Assembly (NCBI RefSeq): GCF_007995055.1 | Contig: NZ_VOQQ01000001.1 | Span: forward strand, 868,001-932,000 | DNA from: Sphingosinicella ginsenosidimutans | GTDB lineage: Bacteria; Pseudomonadota; Alphaproteobacteria; Sphingomonadales; Sphingomonadaceae | Direction: 5' to 3' | DNA length: 64,000 nt | Part shown: piece by piece, positions 24,394-34,215 of the stretch | How the letters are laid out: every line of letters begins with the position of its first letter | Position numbering within the stretch: position 1 is the first letter of the stretch | The notes under the pieces: generated by a model | The model's input: the letters and a program-made list of their open reading frames with translations, nothing else | What the model was told of the DNA's origin: nothing | Databases searched by the model: none | Translations under genes and position numbers: made by a program

Positions 24394-25173
24394 TCAAAGC
24401 ACGCCTGGAAAGGCGCCGCCGTCGATCAACAGGCTCTGCCCGGTGATGTAGCCAGCCTGCACAGAACAGAGGAAGGCGCAGGCGGCGCCGAACTCGGCCG
24501 GATCGCCGAGCCGTTTCGCCGGAATGCCGGCCTCGCGCTCACGCAGAACCTCGGCGGGATCGCGGCCGCTCTTCCTTGCCTGGCCGGCGACCATCGAGGC
24601 GATCCGGTCGGTGTCGAACGAGCCCGGCAGCAGGCTGTTGATCGTGACATTGGCGTGCGCGACCGATCGAGCGACACCGGCGACGAAGGCGGTAAGCCCG
24701 GCCCGGGCGCCGCTCGACAGGTCGAGGCCGGCGAGCGGCATCTTCACCGAACCCGACGTGATGTTGACGATGCGGCCGAACCGCCTGTCGATCATCCCGT
24801 CGATCACCGCCTGGGTGAGGCGGATCGGCGCGATCATGTTCGCCTCCACGCCAGCGATCATCGCGGCCTCGTCAATCTGGCGGAAGTCGCGCGGTGGCGG
24901 GCCGCCATTGTTGTTGACGAGGATGTCGACCCGGGGAAGCGCGCCGATCAGCGCGGCGCGGCCCTCTTCGGTCGAAATGTCGGCGGCGACCGCGATCACC
25001 TCTGCCCCGGTTTGCGCGGCGATCTCGGCACGGGTCTCCTCCAGGCGATCCGCGTCGCGGCCGTTGACGACGACCCGGCAGCCGGCCCTGGCGAGCTCGA
25101 GGGCGCAGGCGCGGCCAAGCCCCTTGCTCGAGGCGCAGACGATCGCGTTCTTGCCGGCGAGTCCGAGATCCAT
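24394..25173 (-). CDS. SDR-family oxidoreductase with atypical active site
   Basis: 259 residues, a classical-length SDR. The cofactor loop is CASSKGLGR (13-21), D65 is in the adenine pocket (AADIS), and NNNG at 87-90 replaces the usual NNAG. The catalytic serine S140 is present, but at the exact canonical distances the Tyr is S153 and the Lys is R157 (S140-x12-S153-x3-R157). SDRs with this S/R variant occur among FabG-like paralogues, so it is probably not an error, but ordinary keto-reductase chemistry is doubtful. The ATG at 25173 overlaps by one base the stop of the upstream permease gene (TGATG). Confidence 0.85.
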   Translation of the reverse strand: MDLGLAGKNAIVCASSKGLGRACALELARAGCRVVVNGRDADRLEETRAEIAAQTGAEVIAVAADISTEEGRAALIGALPRVDILVNNNGGPPPRDFRQIDEAAMIAGVEANMIAPIRLTQAVIDGMIDRRFGRIVNITSGSVKMPLAGLDLSSGARAGLTAFVAGVARSVAHANVTINSLLPGSFDTDRIASMVAGQARKSGRDPAEVLREREAGIPAKRLGDPAEFGAACAFLCSVQAGYITGQSLLIDGGAFPGVL

Positions 25174-26219
25174 CAGGCAGGCCTCTTCAGGTAGAATTCG
25201 CTGTAATAAGCGGAAAAGAAGGCGGCGGCGGGCGTCGCGACGATCGCGCCGAGCAGCCCGAAGGCGAGCGCGAAGGCGAGCGTGAAGAAGATGATGAGCA
25301 CCGGATGGAGCTGCATCGTCGTGCCGCGAATCTTGGGCGCGACGACGCTCCCCAGTATCTCGCCGCTGACGATGTAGAACAGGATCACCCATATGGCCGT
25401 CATCGGGCTGATCGCGATCGCGAGCAGGACCGGCGGAAAGGCCATGATGTAGCCGCCGATGCGGGGGATGAAATCCGCGAAGAAGGCGAGCGCCGCCCAG
25501 ACGAGCGCACCGGGCACGTCCATGATCGTGAGGAAGATCATCACCGCCACCGCCTGGATCGCGCCGACCGCGAGGCTCGCCTTGCTCCAGCCGATCACGG
25601 CATGGGCGGAGCGGCGCAGGGCGCGCATCCCGGCGCCGCGATAGGCGACGGGAAGGCTGGCCCGATAGGCGCGGACGATCGGGCGCGGATCGAGCAGGAT
25701 ATAGGCGACGATGCTGAAGAAGATGATGAGCAAGGCGAGGAAGCCGAGCAGCGACAGCGACACGCCGCCGAGCCCACGGAACAGATCCACCGCGCTCGGC
25801 GCCGCGCCGGAAAAGGCCCCGCGCGCGTTCACGTAGGGCGCCAGATCGGGATAGCGCGTGACGAGCGCCTGTCCCTGTTCCTGGATGCGCCCGACGAACT
25901 GCGGGACCGAATTGGTAAGGGCGATGATCTGCGTGATGAGGCGCGGGATCACCAGCGCGGCGAGCAGCAGGATCGTCGCGAAGAACAGGAGCAGGGTCAG
26001 CGCTCCGGCCCAGCGCCGGGACAGGCCACGGCGCATGAACCAGCCGACCGGCGCCGACAGCGCGATCGCCACCACCATCGCGAAGAACAGGAGCAGGATC
26101 GCCGCGATCGCCTGGTAGAAGAACCATAGCAGCGCGACCGCGACGCCGCCCACAAGGATAACGGCGGTCGCGGTCGCGATCGGGCTCGGCCGAGCCGGCG
26201 GGACGGGCGATCGGGCCAT
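25173..26219 (-). CDS. AI-2E/PerM-family membrane transporter
   Basis: 348 residues with about eight hydrophobic segments in the family arrangement: two at the N-terminus, a pair near 65-90, a soluble loop, and a cluster in the C-terminal half. The block [19 protein letters not shown] with GGYIMAFPP is the conserved core of the AI-2E transporter (UPF0118) family. Members export autoinducer-2 or act in Na+/H+ exchange; the substrate here is unknown. Translationally coupled to the SDR gene. Divergent from queF (87 bp). Confidence 0.88.
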   Translation of the reverse strand: MARSPVPPARPSPIATATAVILVGGVAVALLWFFYQAIAAILLLFFAMVVAIALSAPVGWFMRRGLSRRWAGALTLLLFFATILLLAALVIPRLITQIIALTNSVPQFVGRIQEQGQALVTRYPDLAPYVNARGAFSGAAPSAVDLFRGLGGVSLSLLGFLALLIIFFSIVAYILLDPRPIVRAYRASLPVAYRGAGMRALRRSAHAVIGWSKASLAVGAIQAVAVMIFLTIMDVPGALVWAALAFFADFIPRIGGYIMAFPPVLLAIAISPMTAIWVILFYIVSGEILGSVVAPKIRGTTMQLHPVLIIFFTLAFALAFGLLGAIVATPAAAFFSAYYSEFYLKRPA

Positions 26220-26306
26220 GCGCGACGCTTAGCGCAAGCGCACCGCCTTCGCCCATCCCCCATGCGCGGATTGTTCCCACGCCGGCCGCTCGTTAAGAGG
26301 ACCGGC

Positions 26307-26753
26307 ATGTCGCTCACCCACCTTGGCCAGCCAAGCGCGCTGCCGGCCTCGCCCGAAGCAGCGCGGCTCGATTACGTGCCGAACCCGCGCCCCGGCGCGC
26401 TCTACCTGGTGCGCTTCGCCGCGCCCGAGTTCACGTCGCTGTGCCCGGTCACCGGACAGCCGGATTTCGCGCATCTCGTCATCGATTATGCGCCGGGCGA
26501 GACGATCGTCGAATCCAAGTCGCTGAAGCTGTTCCTCGCCGCCTTCCGCAACCACGGCGCCTTTCACGAGGACGTGACGGTGGGCATCGGCCAGCGGCTC
26601 GCCGCGGAGATGAAGCCCCTGTGGCTGCGGATCGGCGGCTATTGGTATCCCCGCGGCGGGATTCCGATCGACGTTTTCTGGCAGACCGGCGACGCCCCGG
26701 CGGGCCTGTGGGTGCCGGATCAGGGCGTGGCCTCCTATCGGGGCCGGGGCTAG
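26307..26753 (+). CDS. queF: NADPH-dependent 7-cyano-7-deazaguanine reductase
   Basis: 148 residues, the short unimodular QueF. Reduces preQ0 to preQ1 for queuosine in tRNA. Nucleophile C46 in [13 protein letters not shown], general acid D53, and the family motif ESKSLK at 69-74 with H87-E88. The ATG at 26307 is chosen over 26262 because it fits the family start and has AGAGGA upstream. A -35/-10-like pair (TTGTTC at 26271, TTAAGA at 26293, 16-bp spacer) precedes it. No preQ1 riboswitch fold is apparent in the short leader. Confidence 0.95.
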   Translation: MSLTHLGQPSALPASPEAARLDYVPNPRPGALYLVRFAAPEFTSLCPVTGQPDFAHLVIDYAPGETIVESKSLKLFLAAFRNHGAFHEDVTVGIGQRLAAEMKPLWLRIGGYWYPRGGIPIDVFWQTGDAPAGLWVPDQGVASYRGRG

Positions 26754-26756
26754 GCC

Positions 26757-27806
26757 TTGGCGAGCGCCGACAATCCGAGAATCCTGGTCTTCGGCGCCGG
26801 CGCGGTCGGCTGCTTCATCGGCGGCGCGTGGAAGGCGGCGGGGCTCGACGTCCACTTCGCCGGGCGCGAGCGGCTGCAGCGCGAGATCGGCGAATATGGC
26901 CTGACGCTGACCGACCAGAACGGATGGAAGGCCGTGTTCGCGGCGGCCGACATCGATTACCAGACGAAGCCACAGGCGTTGCGCCAGGCCGACATCGTCC
27001 TCCTCACCGTGAAGACCGTCGGGATCGAGGCGGCGGCGAAGGAGATCGCGAAACATGCCCGGCCCGGCACGCGGGTGCTGAGCTTCCAGAACGGCGTCAC
27101 CGCGGCGGAGCGTCTGAAGAAGCTGCTGCCGCGCCAGCAGGTGCTCCACGGCATGGTGCCCTTCAACGTCGTCCGCCTGGGCCCCGGCCGCTGGCATCGC
27201 GCGACGTTCGGCGAGCTCGTCGCCGAGGCGAGCGAAACGACGCGCGCGCTGGCGGCACGGATCGGCGACCAGCCCGGCAAGCTCCTCCTTGCCGACGACA
27301 TGCGCGGCGTCGCCTGGGGCAAGCTGCTCTACAATCTCAACAATGCGATCAACGCACTGTCGCGCGAGACCATCCTCGCCGAGCTCAGGCAGCGCGACTA
27401 TCGCCGCGTCTTCGCCGCCGCGATCGTCGAGGCGCTAAGCCTGCTCGACGCCGCCGGGATCGAGCCGGCGAAGATCGGTCTCGTGCCGCCGCGCCTGCTG
27501 CCCCATGTCATCGGATCGCCCGATCTCGTCTTCCGCTCGATGTTCCTCAAGGTGCAGAAGATCGATCCCAAGGCGCGGGGATCGATGTCCGACGATTTCG
27601 AAGCGGGCCGGCGGACCGAGATCGACGACCTCAACGGCGAGGTCGTCCGCCTCGCGGCCACGCTCGGGCGCAGCGCGCCGGTCAACAAGGCGATCGTCGA
27701 TCTGGTCAAGATGGCGGAAGCGGGCGTCGAGCGGCGCTGGACGGCCCGCGAGCTCGCCGACCATGTGCTCCAGCGCCACAAATCGGCCCGCGGCTTCGGT
27801 TACTGA
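26757..27806 (+). CDS. panE: 2-dehydropantoate 2-reductase family protein
   Basis: 349 residues from a TTG at 26757, 3 bp after the queF stop. Rossmann loop FGAGAVGCFIGG at 12-23, followed by the ketopantoate reductase domains; K191-type lysine in WGKLLYNLNNAINAL and the N/N pair are the family's substrate site, and the C-terminal helical domain contains SMSDDFEAGRRTEIDDLNG. Converts ketopantoate to pantoate with NADPH in coenzyme A synthesis, or acts on a related 2-oxoacid, since several paralogues exist in this family. The TTG start is supported by homology of residues 8 onward; no in-frame ATG lies nearby. Confidence 0.85.
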   Translation: MASADNPRILVFGAGAVGCFIGGAWKAAGLDVHFAGRERLQREIGEYGLTLTDQNGWKAVFAAADIDYQTKPQALRQADIVLLTVKTVGIEAAAKEIAKHARPGTRVLSFQNGVTAAERLKKLLPRQQVLHGMVPFNVVRLGPGRWHRATFGELVAEASETTRALAARIGDQPGKLLLADDMRGVAWGKLLYNLNNAINALSRETILAELRQRDYRRVFAAAIVEALSLLDAAGIEPAKIGLVPPRLLPHVIGSPDLVFRSMFLKVQKIDPKARGSMSDDFEAGRRTEIDDLNGEVVRLAATLGRSAPVNKAIVDLVKMAEAGVERRWTARELADHVLQRHKSARGFGY

Positions 27807-27826
27807 GGCGCGGGTGCCTTAAGCAT

Positions 27827-27832
27827 TTGACA
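27827..27832 (+). promoter_or_regulatory. Candidate -35 box for the M1 aminopeptidase gene
   Basis: A perfect TTGACA lies 40 bp upstream of the gene start. No good -10 is found at 16-18 bp (CATCCG at 27850 is the nearest), so only the -35 element is claimed. Confidence 0.3.
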
Positions 27833-27872
27833 CACTCTGCGCGGCGGCGCATCCGGTGGCCACGATCCCGAA

Positions 27873-30548
27873 ATGAAAGGCTTTTCCAGGATGCGTCTTA
27901 CCGCCTTCGCCTCCACCCTCGCCCTTGCCGCCAGCCTTGCCGTCGCACCGCCGGCCTACGCCCAGCCGGCCGCCGCGCAGGTGCCGCCGATCCGCACCGA
28001 CGTGCCGAGCCAGCTGCCGCGCACCTCGCGCCCGATCCACTATACGCTGCGGATCACGCCGGACGCCGAGCATCTCACCTTCGCCGGCAACGAGCGGGTC
28101 GACCTGGCGGTGCTGGAGGCGACCGACAGCCTGACGCTGAACGCGATCGACATGGAGTTCGGCGCGGTGACGCTGACCGGCGCGGACGGCGCGGCGCTCC
28201 ATCCGGCCTCGACAACGCAGGACGAGGAAAACCAGACCGTCACCTTCCATTTCGACCGCCAGCTGGCGCCGGGCCGCTACCAGCTCACCATCGACTATCA
28301 CGGCAAGATCTACACGCAGGCCGCGGGCTTCTTCGCGCTCGATTACGAGGCGGACGGGGCGCACAAGCGCGCGCTCTTCACCCAGTTCGAGGCGAGCGAC
28401 GCGCGCCGCCTCTTCCCCGGCTGGGACGAGCCGCAGTTCCGCACCCCCTATGATCTCAGCGTCGTCGTGCCGCGCGACGAGCAGGCGATCGGCAACATGC
28501 CGACCGCGACGCGGACGCCGCAGGCCGACGGCACCGACCTCGTCACCTTCCAGACCACGCCGGCCATGTCCTCCTACCTGCTGTTCCTGGGCACCGGCGA
28601 GTTCGATCGGATCACGACGCGCGCCGGCAACACCGAAATCGGCGTGGTCAGCCGTCGCGGCGCCGGCGAGCAGGGCCGCTGGGCGCTCGAGAGCGCGGCG
28701 CGGATCCTGCCTTATTACAACGACTATTTCGGCACGCCCTTCCCGCTGCCGAAGCTCGACAACGTCGCCGGCCCGGGCTCCAGCCAGTTTTTCGGCGCGA
28801 TGGAGAATTGGGGCGCGATCTTCACGTTCGAAAATGTGCTGCTCAACGATCCGGCGATCACCAGCGAGGGGCGGCGGCAGGACATCTTCGTCGTCGCCGC
28901 GCACGAAATGGCGCACCAGTGGTTCGGCGATCTGGTCACCATGGCCTGGTGGAACGACATCTGGCTGAACGAGGGCTTCGCCTCGTGGATGGAGACCAAG
29001 TCCACCGCCGCGATCCACCCGGAGTGGGAGCCGCTGCTCGGCCGCATCGACGGGCGCGAGGGCGCGATGGGGCTCGATTCGCTTCGCACCACCCATCCGA
29101 TCGTGCAGGACATCCGCACCCCCGACCAGATGAGCCAGGCGTTCGACGCGATCACCTACAACAAGGGTGAAGCGGTCATCACGATGCTGGAGGATTATGT
29201 CGGCGAGGCCGGATGGCGCGATGGCGTGCGCGCCTATATCCGCGCGCACCGGCTCGGCAACACGGTGACGGACGATCTTTGGCACGCGATCGAAGGCGCG
29301 AGCCATCGCGAGATTTCCGCGATCGCGCATGATTTCACGCTCCAGCCCGGCGTGCCGATGATCGAGGTGACCGCCACCCAGTGCACCGCCGGCAGCACCC
29401 GCGTGACCCTGCGCCAGAGCCAGTTCAGCCGCGACAATCGCGAGGGCCAGCCGCTGCGCTGGCGGGTGCCGGTGATCGCCTCGGCCGGCGGCGCGGAGGC
29501 GCGCACCGTCGTCGAAAATGGCGAAGGCACGCTCACCGTCCCCGGCTGCGGCCCGCTCGTCGTCAATTACGGCCAGACCGGCTATTACCGCACGCTCTAT
29601 GCGGCGCCGGCGCTCGCCCAGCTGACCCGGAATTTCGCGACGCTGCGGCCGGTGGACCAGATCGGCCTGCTCGCCGACAATTGGGCGCTCGGCCTTGCCG
29701 GCTACCAGAATGCCTCGCTGGCGCTCGACATGGCCAATGCCGCGGCTCCCGATGCGAACAACCGCGTCTGGGAGCGGATTGCCGGCATGCTCGATTCGAT
29801 CCACGGCATGTATGACGGGGACGAGGCGCACCAGGCGATGGTCGCGCGCCTCGCCTCGGGGAAGCTTACGCCGCTGCTCCAGCGGGTCGGCTGGTCCGTC
29901 CGCGCGGACGAATCGCCGACCGATGCGATCCTCCGCACGGACCTGATCGGCACGCTCGGCGACCTTGGCGACCGCGCGGTCGTCGAGGAGGCCAACCGCC
30001 GCTTCGCCGCCAACGACGCCTCGGTCCGCGAAGGCCCGCTGCGCACGACGATCCTCGCCATCGTCGCCGCCAATGCCGATGCCGCGACCTGGGATCGGCT
30101 GCACCAGATGGCGCGCGCCGAGACCAACCCGCTGGTCAAGCAGCAGCTCTATCGCCTGCTCGGCGCGGCGCGCGATCCGGCGCTTGCCCAGCGCGCGCTG
30201 GATCTGGCGCTCACCGATGAGCCGGGCGCGACCAATTCGAGCGCGCTCATCTCCGCGGTTTCGGGCGAGCATCCCGACATGGCCTTCGATTTCGCTCTTG
30301 CGCATCGCGAGCAGGTCGAAGGGCTCGTCGATGCCTCCTCGCGCTCGCGCTATCTCGCCGGGCTCGGCGGGCGCTCGCACGATCCGGCGATGATCGAGAA
30401 GCTCCGCCAATATGCCGAGCAGCACATGACGCCGCAGTCGCGCGGCTCGGTGGACCGGGCGATCGCCTCGATCCAGGATCGCATCCGGGTGCGGCAGGAG
30501 CGGCTTCCGGACATCACCCGCTGGCTGGACGCGCACGCGGCCGGCTGA
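27873..30548 (+). CDS. M1-family zinc aminopeptidase, secreted
   Basis: 891 residues with a signal peptide ending after AYA (about residue 30). The substrate-binding GAMEN motif (GAMENWGA) is at 308-315 and the zinc site HEMAH at 344-348 with E367 in NEGFASW, the standard HExxH-x18-E spacing. ERAP/PepN-like C-terminal helical domain from about 550. Releases N-terminal amino acids from peptides, here probably in the periplasm. The convergent neighbour is an oligopeptide transporter, suggesting peptide scavenging. An internal ATG at codon 7 (27891) is a possible start that also preserves the signal peptide. Confidence 0.93.
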   Translation: MKGFSRMRLTAFASTLALAASLAVAPPAYAQPAAAQVPPIRTDVPSQLPRTSRPIHYTLRITPDAEHLTFAGNERVDLAVLEATDSLTLNAIDMEFGAVTLTGADGAALHPASTTQDEENQTVTFHFDRQLAPGRYQLTIDYHGKIYTQAAGFFALDYEADGAHKRALFTQFEASDARRLFPGWDEPQFRTPYDLSVVVPRDEQAIGNMPTATRTPQADGTDLVTFQTTPAMSSYLLFLGTGEFDRITTRAGNTEIGVVSRRGAGEQGRWALESAARILPYYNDYFGTPFPLPKLDNVAGPGSSQFFGAMENWGAIFTFENVLLNDPAITSEGRRQDIFVVAAHEMAHQWFGDLVTMAWWNDIWLNEGFASWMETKSTAAIHPEWEPLLGRIDGREGAMGLDSLRTTHPIVQDIRTPDQMSQAFDAITYNKGEAVITMLEDYVGEAGWRDGVRAYIRAHRLGNTVTDDLWHAIEGASHREISAIAHDFTLQPGVPMIEVTATQCTAGSTRVTLRQSQFSRDNREGQPLRWRVPVIASAGGAEARTVVENGEGTLTVPGCGPLVVNYGQTGYYRTLYAAPALAQLTRNFATLRPVDQIGLLADNWALGLAGYQNASLALDMANAAAPDANNRVWERIAGMLDSIHGMYDGDEAHQAMVARLASGKLTPLLQRVGWSVRADESPTDAILRTDLIGTLGDLGDRAVVEEANRRFAANDASVREGPLRTTILAIVAANADAATWDRLHQMARAETNPLVKQQLYRLLGAARDPALAQRALDLALTDEPGATNSSALISAVSGEHPDMAFDFALAHREQVEGLVDASSRSRYLAGLGGRSHDPAMIEKLRQYAEQHMTPQSRGSVDRAIASIQDRIRVRQERLPDITRWLDAHAAG

Positions 30549-30561
30549 GCGTCGATCGGCG

Positions 30562-30586
30562 CCCTCTCCCCCTCAGGGGGAGGGGG
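30562..30586. terminator. GC-rich hairpin between convergent aminopeptidase and OPT genes
   Basis: 11-bp stem (30562-30572 with 30576-30586, one G-T wobble) around the loop TCA. Starts with CCCTCTCCCC, the same stem as the palindromic element in ileS, so it is probably half of such an element serving as a bidirectional terminator. There is no T-run. Confidence 0.6.
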
Positions 30587-30594
30587 CAGCGCGA

Positions 30595-32580
30595 TCAGCC
30601 GACAATCTTCATCGTGCGGCGATAGAGCCACCAGGCGAGGGCGAAGAACAGGATCGTCCCGCCCGCCAGCGCGACCGGGCCATAGCCGTCGCCGAGGCCG
30701 AGCAGGCCGGTGACCTCGATCGGCGCATCGCTGCCGGCGCCGGCGACCAGCCCGGCGAAGGCGACGCCCCACAGGCTCTCCCCGACGATCAGGCCGGTCG
30801 CGGTCAGCGTGCCGAGCCGGATCGCGAATTCGGGGTTGGAGCGCTTGGCCGCCCAGCGATCGTAGAACCAGCCGATGATCGATCCGGTGACGGTCGGCAG
30901 GATCACCGCCATCGGCAGGTAGATGCCGATACCGACACCGAGTGGTGGCAGGCGCAGCAGCTTCGCCTTGCCGAGTGCCTCGTCGAGGATGACGAGGGCG
31001 ACGCCGGCGGCGGCGCCATAGCCGATCATCGTCCAGTTGAGATCGCCGCCGAGCACGCCCCGGGCGAGCGCGGAGATCAGCGCGGCCTGCGGCGCGGCGA
31101 GCGCGTTCGGGCCGGCGCCCGGCATTCCGGCGAAGCCGAGCTGGCTGCCGAGCAGGTTCAGCACCGGCGGAACGACGATCGAGCCGAAGACAACGCCGAA
31201 CAGCAGCGCCACCTGCTGCCGCCAGGGCGTCGCGCCGACCAGCTGTCCGGTCTTGAGGTCCTGGAGATTGTCGTTGGAGATGGTCGCGACGCCGAACACG
31301 ATCCCGGTGACGATGAGCGCATAGGCGACCAGGGCCTGCGTCGTCGCCCCGCCGCTCTCCCGACCGAACAGGCCGACGAGCATCAGCGAGGCGGCGACGA
31401 CGGCGAGGATGCCGACGCCCGAAATCGGGCTGTTCGATGCTCCGATCAGCCCCGCCATGTAGCCGCAGACCGCGGCGATCATCAGGCCGATCACCAGCAC
31501 GAAGACGAGCGCGCCGCCGATCAGCAGCACCGCCGAGCCCTGGAGCGGCCCGCCCGCGATCGTGCTCCACAGGATGAGCGCGATCGGCACCAGCAGCGCG
31601 AGGGTTCCCAGCGCGACCGCGGCGATCGGCATGTCGCGCTCGCCGATCGCCAGAAGCTCGCCGCGATCGCGCGCCCGGCTCGCCGCCATTGCCGAGCGGA
31701 TGCCGCCGAGCACCGGGCCGGCGATCTTGAGGAGGGTCCAGACCGCGGCGACGCCGATCACGCCGGCGCCGAAGAAGCGGACATTGGCGGTGAAGACGCT
31801 TTGCGCCCAGGTCGCCGCGTCGGCCGCCATCGGCTGCTGCGCGGTGAGGATCGGGAGCAATATCCACCAGCCGATGACGAGGCCCAGCGCCATCGCCATG
31901 CCGACCGAGATGCCGACGAGATGGCCGACGCCCATCAGCGCATAGGAGAGCCCACCGGATATGCCCGTCGCGCCGCCGCCGACCCGAAACCAGGTCGCGG
32001 CCTCGGCGACGACCAGCTTGGTCTGGGTGAGCGCTGCGAAGGCGGCCGATGCGATGGAGTTGACCACCAGCACCTTGAGCCCGAGCGCGCTTTCCTCGGC
32101 GCCCTCGCGCGATTCCGAGCCGACCCGGAGCACCTCGGCCGCCGCCTTGCCTTCGGGATAGGGAAGATCGGGCGTGTCGACGATCAGCGCGCGCCGAAGC
32201 GGCACCGAGAAGAGGACGCCGAGCAATCCGCCGGTCAGGGTGATGAGGGCGGTCGTCCAATAGGGAAAGCCCTGCCACCAGCCGATCATCACCAGGCCCG
32301 GCAGCACGAAGATGATCGCCGCCAGCGTGCCCGCAGCGGAGGCGACCGTCTGGACGATATTGTTCTCGAGGATCGAGCTGTTCCTGAACATCCGCAGCAC
32401 CGCCATCGAGATCACCGCGGCCGGGATCGAGGTGGCGAAGGTCAGGCCGACCTTGAGGCCGAGATAGACGTTGGCGGCGGTGAAGACGAGGGTGATCGCG
32501 CCGCCGAGCAGGATCGCGCGAAGCGTGAGCTCGGGAACGGACGGGGCGGGAGCGGAGGCGTCCGCGGCGTTCCGCGCCAT
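30595..32580 (-). CDS. OPT-family oligopeptide transporter
   Basis: 661 residues, very hydrophobic, with about 14-16 membrane segments. The N-terminal segment (ILLGGAITLVFTAANVYLGL with GLTFATSIPAAVISMA) and internal NDNLQDLKTGQLVGATPWRQQ are characteristic of prokaryotic OPT transporters (OPT_sfam/TIGR00733 type). Takes up small peptides by proton symport, or possibly metal-chelator complexes. The stop is 46 bp from that of the M1 aminopeptidase, its likely functional partner. Preceded on the same strand by the HerA-like ATPase gene, 2 bp apart. Confidence 0.92.
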   Translation of the reverse strand: MARNAADASAPAPSVPELTLRAILLGGAITLVFTAANVYLGLKVGLTFATSIPAAVISMAVLRMFRNSSILENNIVQTVASAAGTLAAIIFVLPGLVMIGWWQGFPYWTTALITLTGGLLGVLFSVPLRRALIVDTPDLPYPEGKAAAEVLRVGSESREGAEESALGLKVLVVNSIASAAFAALTQTKLVVAEAATWFRVGGGATGISGGLSYALMGVGHLVGISVGMAMALGLVIGWWILLPILTAQQPMAADAATWAQSVFTANVRFFGAGVIGVAAVWTLLKIAGPVLGGIRSAMAASRARDRGELLAIGERDMPIAAVALGTLALLVPIALILWSTIAGGPLQGSAVLLIGGALVFVLVIGLMIAAVCGYMAGLIGASNSPISGVGILAVVAASLMLVGLFGRESGGATTQALVAYALIVTGIVFGVATISNDNLQDLKTGQLVGATPWRQQVALLFGVVFGSIVVPPVLNLLGSQLGFAGMPGAGPNALAAPQAALISALARGVLGGDLNWTMIGYGAAAGVALVILDEALGKAKLLRLPPLGVGIGIYLPMAVILPTVTGSIIGWFYDRWAAKRSNPEFAIRLGTLTATGLIVGESLWGVAFAGLVAGAGSDAPIEVTGLLGLGDGYGPVALAGGTILFFALAWWLYRRTMKIVG

Positions 32581-32582
32581 GC

Positions 32583-34178
32583 TCAGCGACCCCGGAACAG
32601 GCTGCCGAGGACGCCGCGGACCAGTCCGCTCACCAGGCCGCCGCCGCCGGACGATGACGAGGAGCGGCGCGCCGGCCGGCCCAATATCTCGCGCCCGATC
32701 TCATTGGCGACCTGACGCGCGATCGCGGAGCTGGCCGAGCGCGCGGCGGAGGTGGCCGCGGACGTCGCGACCTTGCCCCAGGTGCTGCCCTGCGCGGCCG
32801 TGCGGCCGGTCGGCGGCGCCGGCGCCTGCGCGGCCTCCTGTGCCGCCTGGTCCGCGCGCGCCTTCAGCATCTCGAACGCGCTCTCGCGGTTGACCGGCGT
32901 GTCGTATTTCGTGCCGATCGCATCGGTTTCGATCATCGTCCGTCGCTCGTCGGGAGTGATCGGCCCGACGCGGCTCGACGGCGGCCTGATAAGCGTGCGC
33001 TCGACGGGTTCGGGCGATCCGTCCGGCTGGAGCAGCGAGACCAGGGCCTCGCCGACCGCGAGTTCGGTGATGACCGTTGCGACATCGACGCCGGGATTGG
33101 CCCGGAAGGTCGTCGCCGCCGCCCGAACGGCCTGCTGGTCGCGCGGCGTATAGGCGTTGAGCTTGTGCTGCACGCGGTTGTTGAGCTGCCCGGCGACCGT
33201 CTCGGGAATGTCGATCGGGTTCTGGGTGATGAAATAAATGCCGATCCCCTTGGAGCGAATCAGCCGGACGACCTGCTCGATCTTGTCCTCCAGCGCCTTG
33301 GGGATGTCGTCGAACAGCAGGTGCGCCTCGTCGAAGAAGAAGCAGAGGACCGGCTTGTCCGGGTCGCCCACCTCCGGCATCGTCTCGAACAGCTCGCTCA
33401 TCAGCCACAGCAGGAAGGTGGAATAAAGCTGCGGGCTCTGCATCAGCTTGTCGGCGGCGAGGATGTTGACGACCCCGCGGCCGCTGTCGTCCGTCTTCAG
33501 GAAATCGCGAAGCTCGAGCGCCGGCTCGCCGAAGAAATGATCGCCACCCTGGCTGCGCAGCTGCAGCAAACTGCGCTGGATCGATCCGATCGATTGCTTG
33601 GTGACGTTGCCATAGGTGGTCGTGAGCTCGCTCGCGCGGTTCGCGCAATCGGCGAGCATCGCCTGGAGATCGTCGAGATCCAGGAGCAGCATCCCGTCCT
33701 TGTCGGCGACGGTGAAGGCGATCGTCAGCACGCCTTCCTGAACGTCGTTGAGGCCCATCAGCCGCGCGAGCAGCAGCGGGCCCATCTCGCTCACCGTCGT
33801 GCGGATCGGGTGCCCCTGCTCGCCGAACAGGTCCCAGAACTGGACCGGCGTGTCGGCATAATGCCAATCGGTATCGCCGATCTGCTGCGCGCGGGCGGCG
33901 AAGCTTTCATGCGTTTTCGACTGGGGCGATCCGGCCATGGCGAGGCCGGAAAGGTCCCCCTTCACGTCGGCGACGAAACAGGGGGTGCCGATGGCCGAGA
34001 AGCCCTCGATCAGCCCCTGCAGCGTCACCGTCTTGCCGGTGCCGGTGGCGCCCGCGATCAGGCCGTGGCGATTGGCGCGCTTGAGCTCGAGTTCCTGGCG
34101 CTTCGACGTGTCGTTGGTGCTCGCGCCGATGAAGATACTCGTCCCGCCCACGCTCGCCTCCGTGCTTTCCTGCCGCAC
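32583..34178 (-). CDS. HerA-like P-loop ATPase (DUF853, YjgR family)
   Basis: 531 residues. Walker A GATGTGKT at 43-50, Walker B with DEAH at 283-286 (CFFFDEAHLLF), and an FtsK/HerA-type core. The last ~90 residues are Ala/Ser-rich low complexity ending in a Gly/Arg segment. YjgR/DUF853 proteins are widespread but uncharacterised; the fold suggests a hexameric DNA-translocating ATPase, without a NurA nuclease partner here. Lies 2 bp upstream of the OPT transporter gene, so the two are probably co-transcribed. Confidence 0.88.
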   Translation of the reverse strand: MRQESTEASVGGTSIFIGASTNDTSKRQELELKRANRHGLIAGATGTGKTVTLQGLIEGFSAIGTPCFVADVKGDLSGLAMAGSPQSKTHESFAARAQQIGDTDWHYADTPVQFWDLFGEQGHPIRTTVSEMGPLLLARLMGLNDVQEGVLTIAFTVADKDGMLLLDLDDLQAMLADCANRASELTTTYGNVTKQSIGSIQRSLLQLRSQGGDHFFGEPALELRDFLKTDDSGRGVVNILAADKLMQSPQLYSTFLLWLMSELFETMPEVGDPDKPVLCFFFDEAHLLFDDIPKALEDKIEQVVRLIRSKGIGIYFITQNPIDIPETVAGQLNNRVQHKLNAYTPRDQQAVRAAATTFRANPGVDVATVITELAVGEALVSLLQPDGSPEPVERTLIRPPSSRVGPITPDERRTMIETDAIGTKYDTPVNRESAFEMLKARADQAAQEAAQAPAPPTGRTAAQGSTWGKVATSAATSAARSASSAIARQVANEIGREILGRPARRSSSSSGGGGLVSGLVRGVLGSLFRGR

Positions 34179-34215
34179 CTATCCCCCAGCGGGGACGGCG
34201 CGGCAAGATCGCTTC

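Noticed and set aside
24394..26280. A 628-residue fused protein upstream of the SDR
   Set aside because: The first ~370 codons are out of frame with, and overlap, the AI-2E permease gene; the SDR has its own coupled ATG at 25173.
26220..26306. preQ1 riboswitch before queF
   Set aside because: The leader is short and GC-rich; no A-rich tail or pseudoknot pattern was found.
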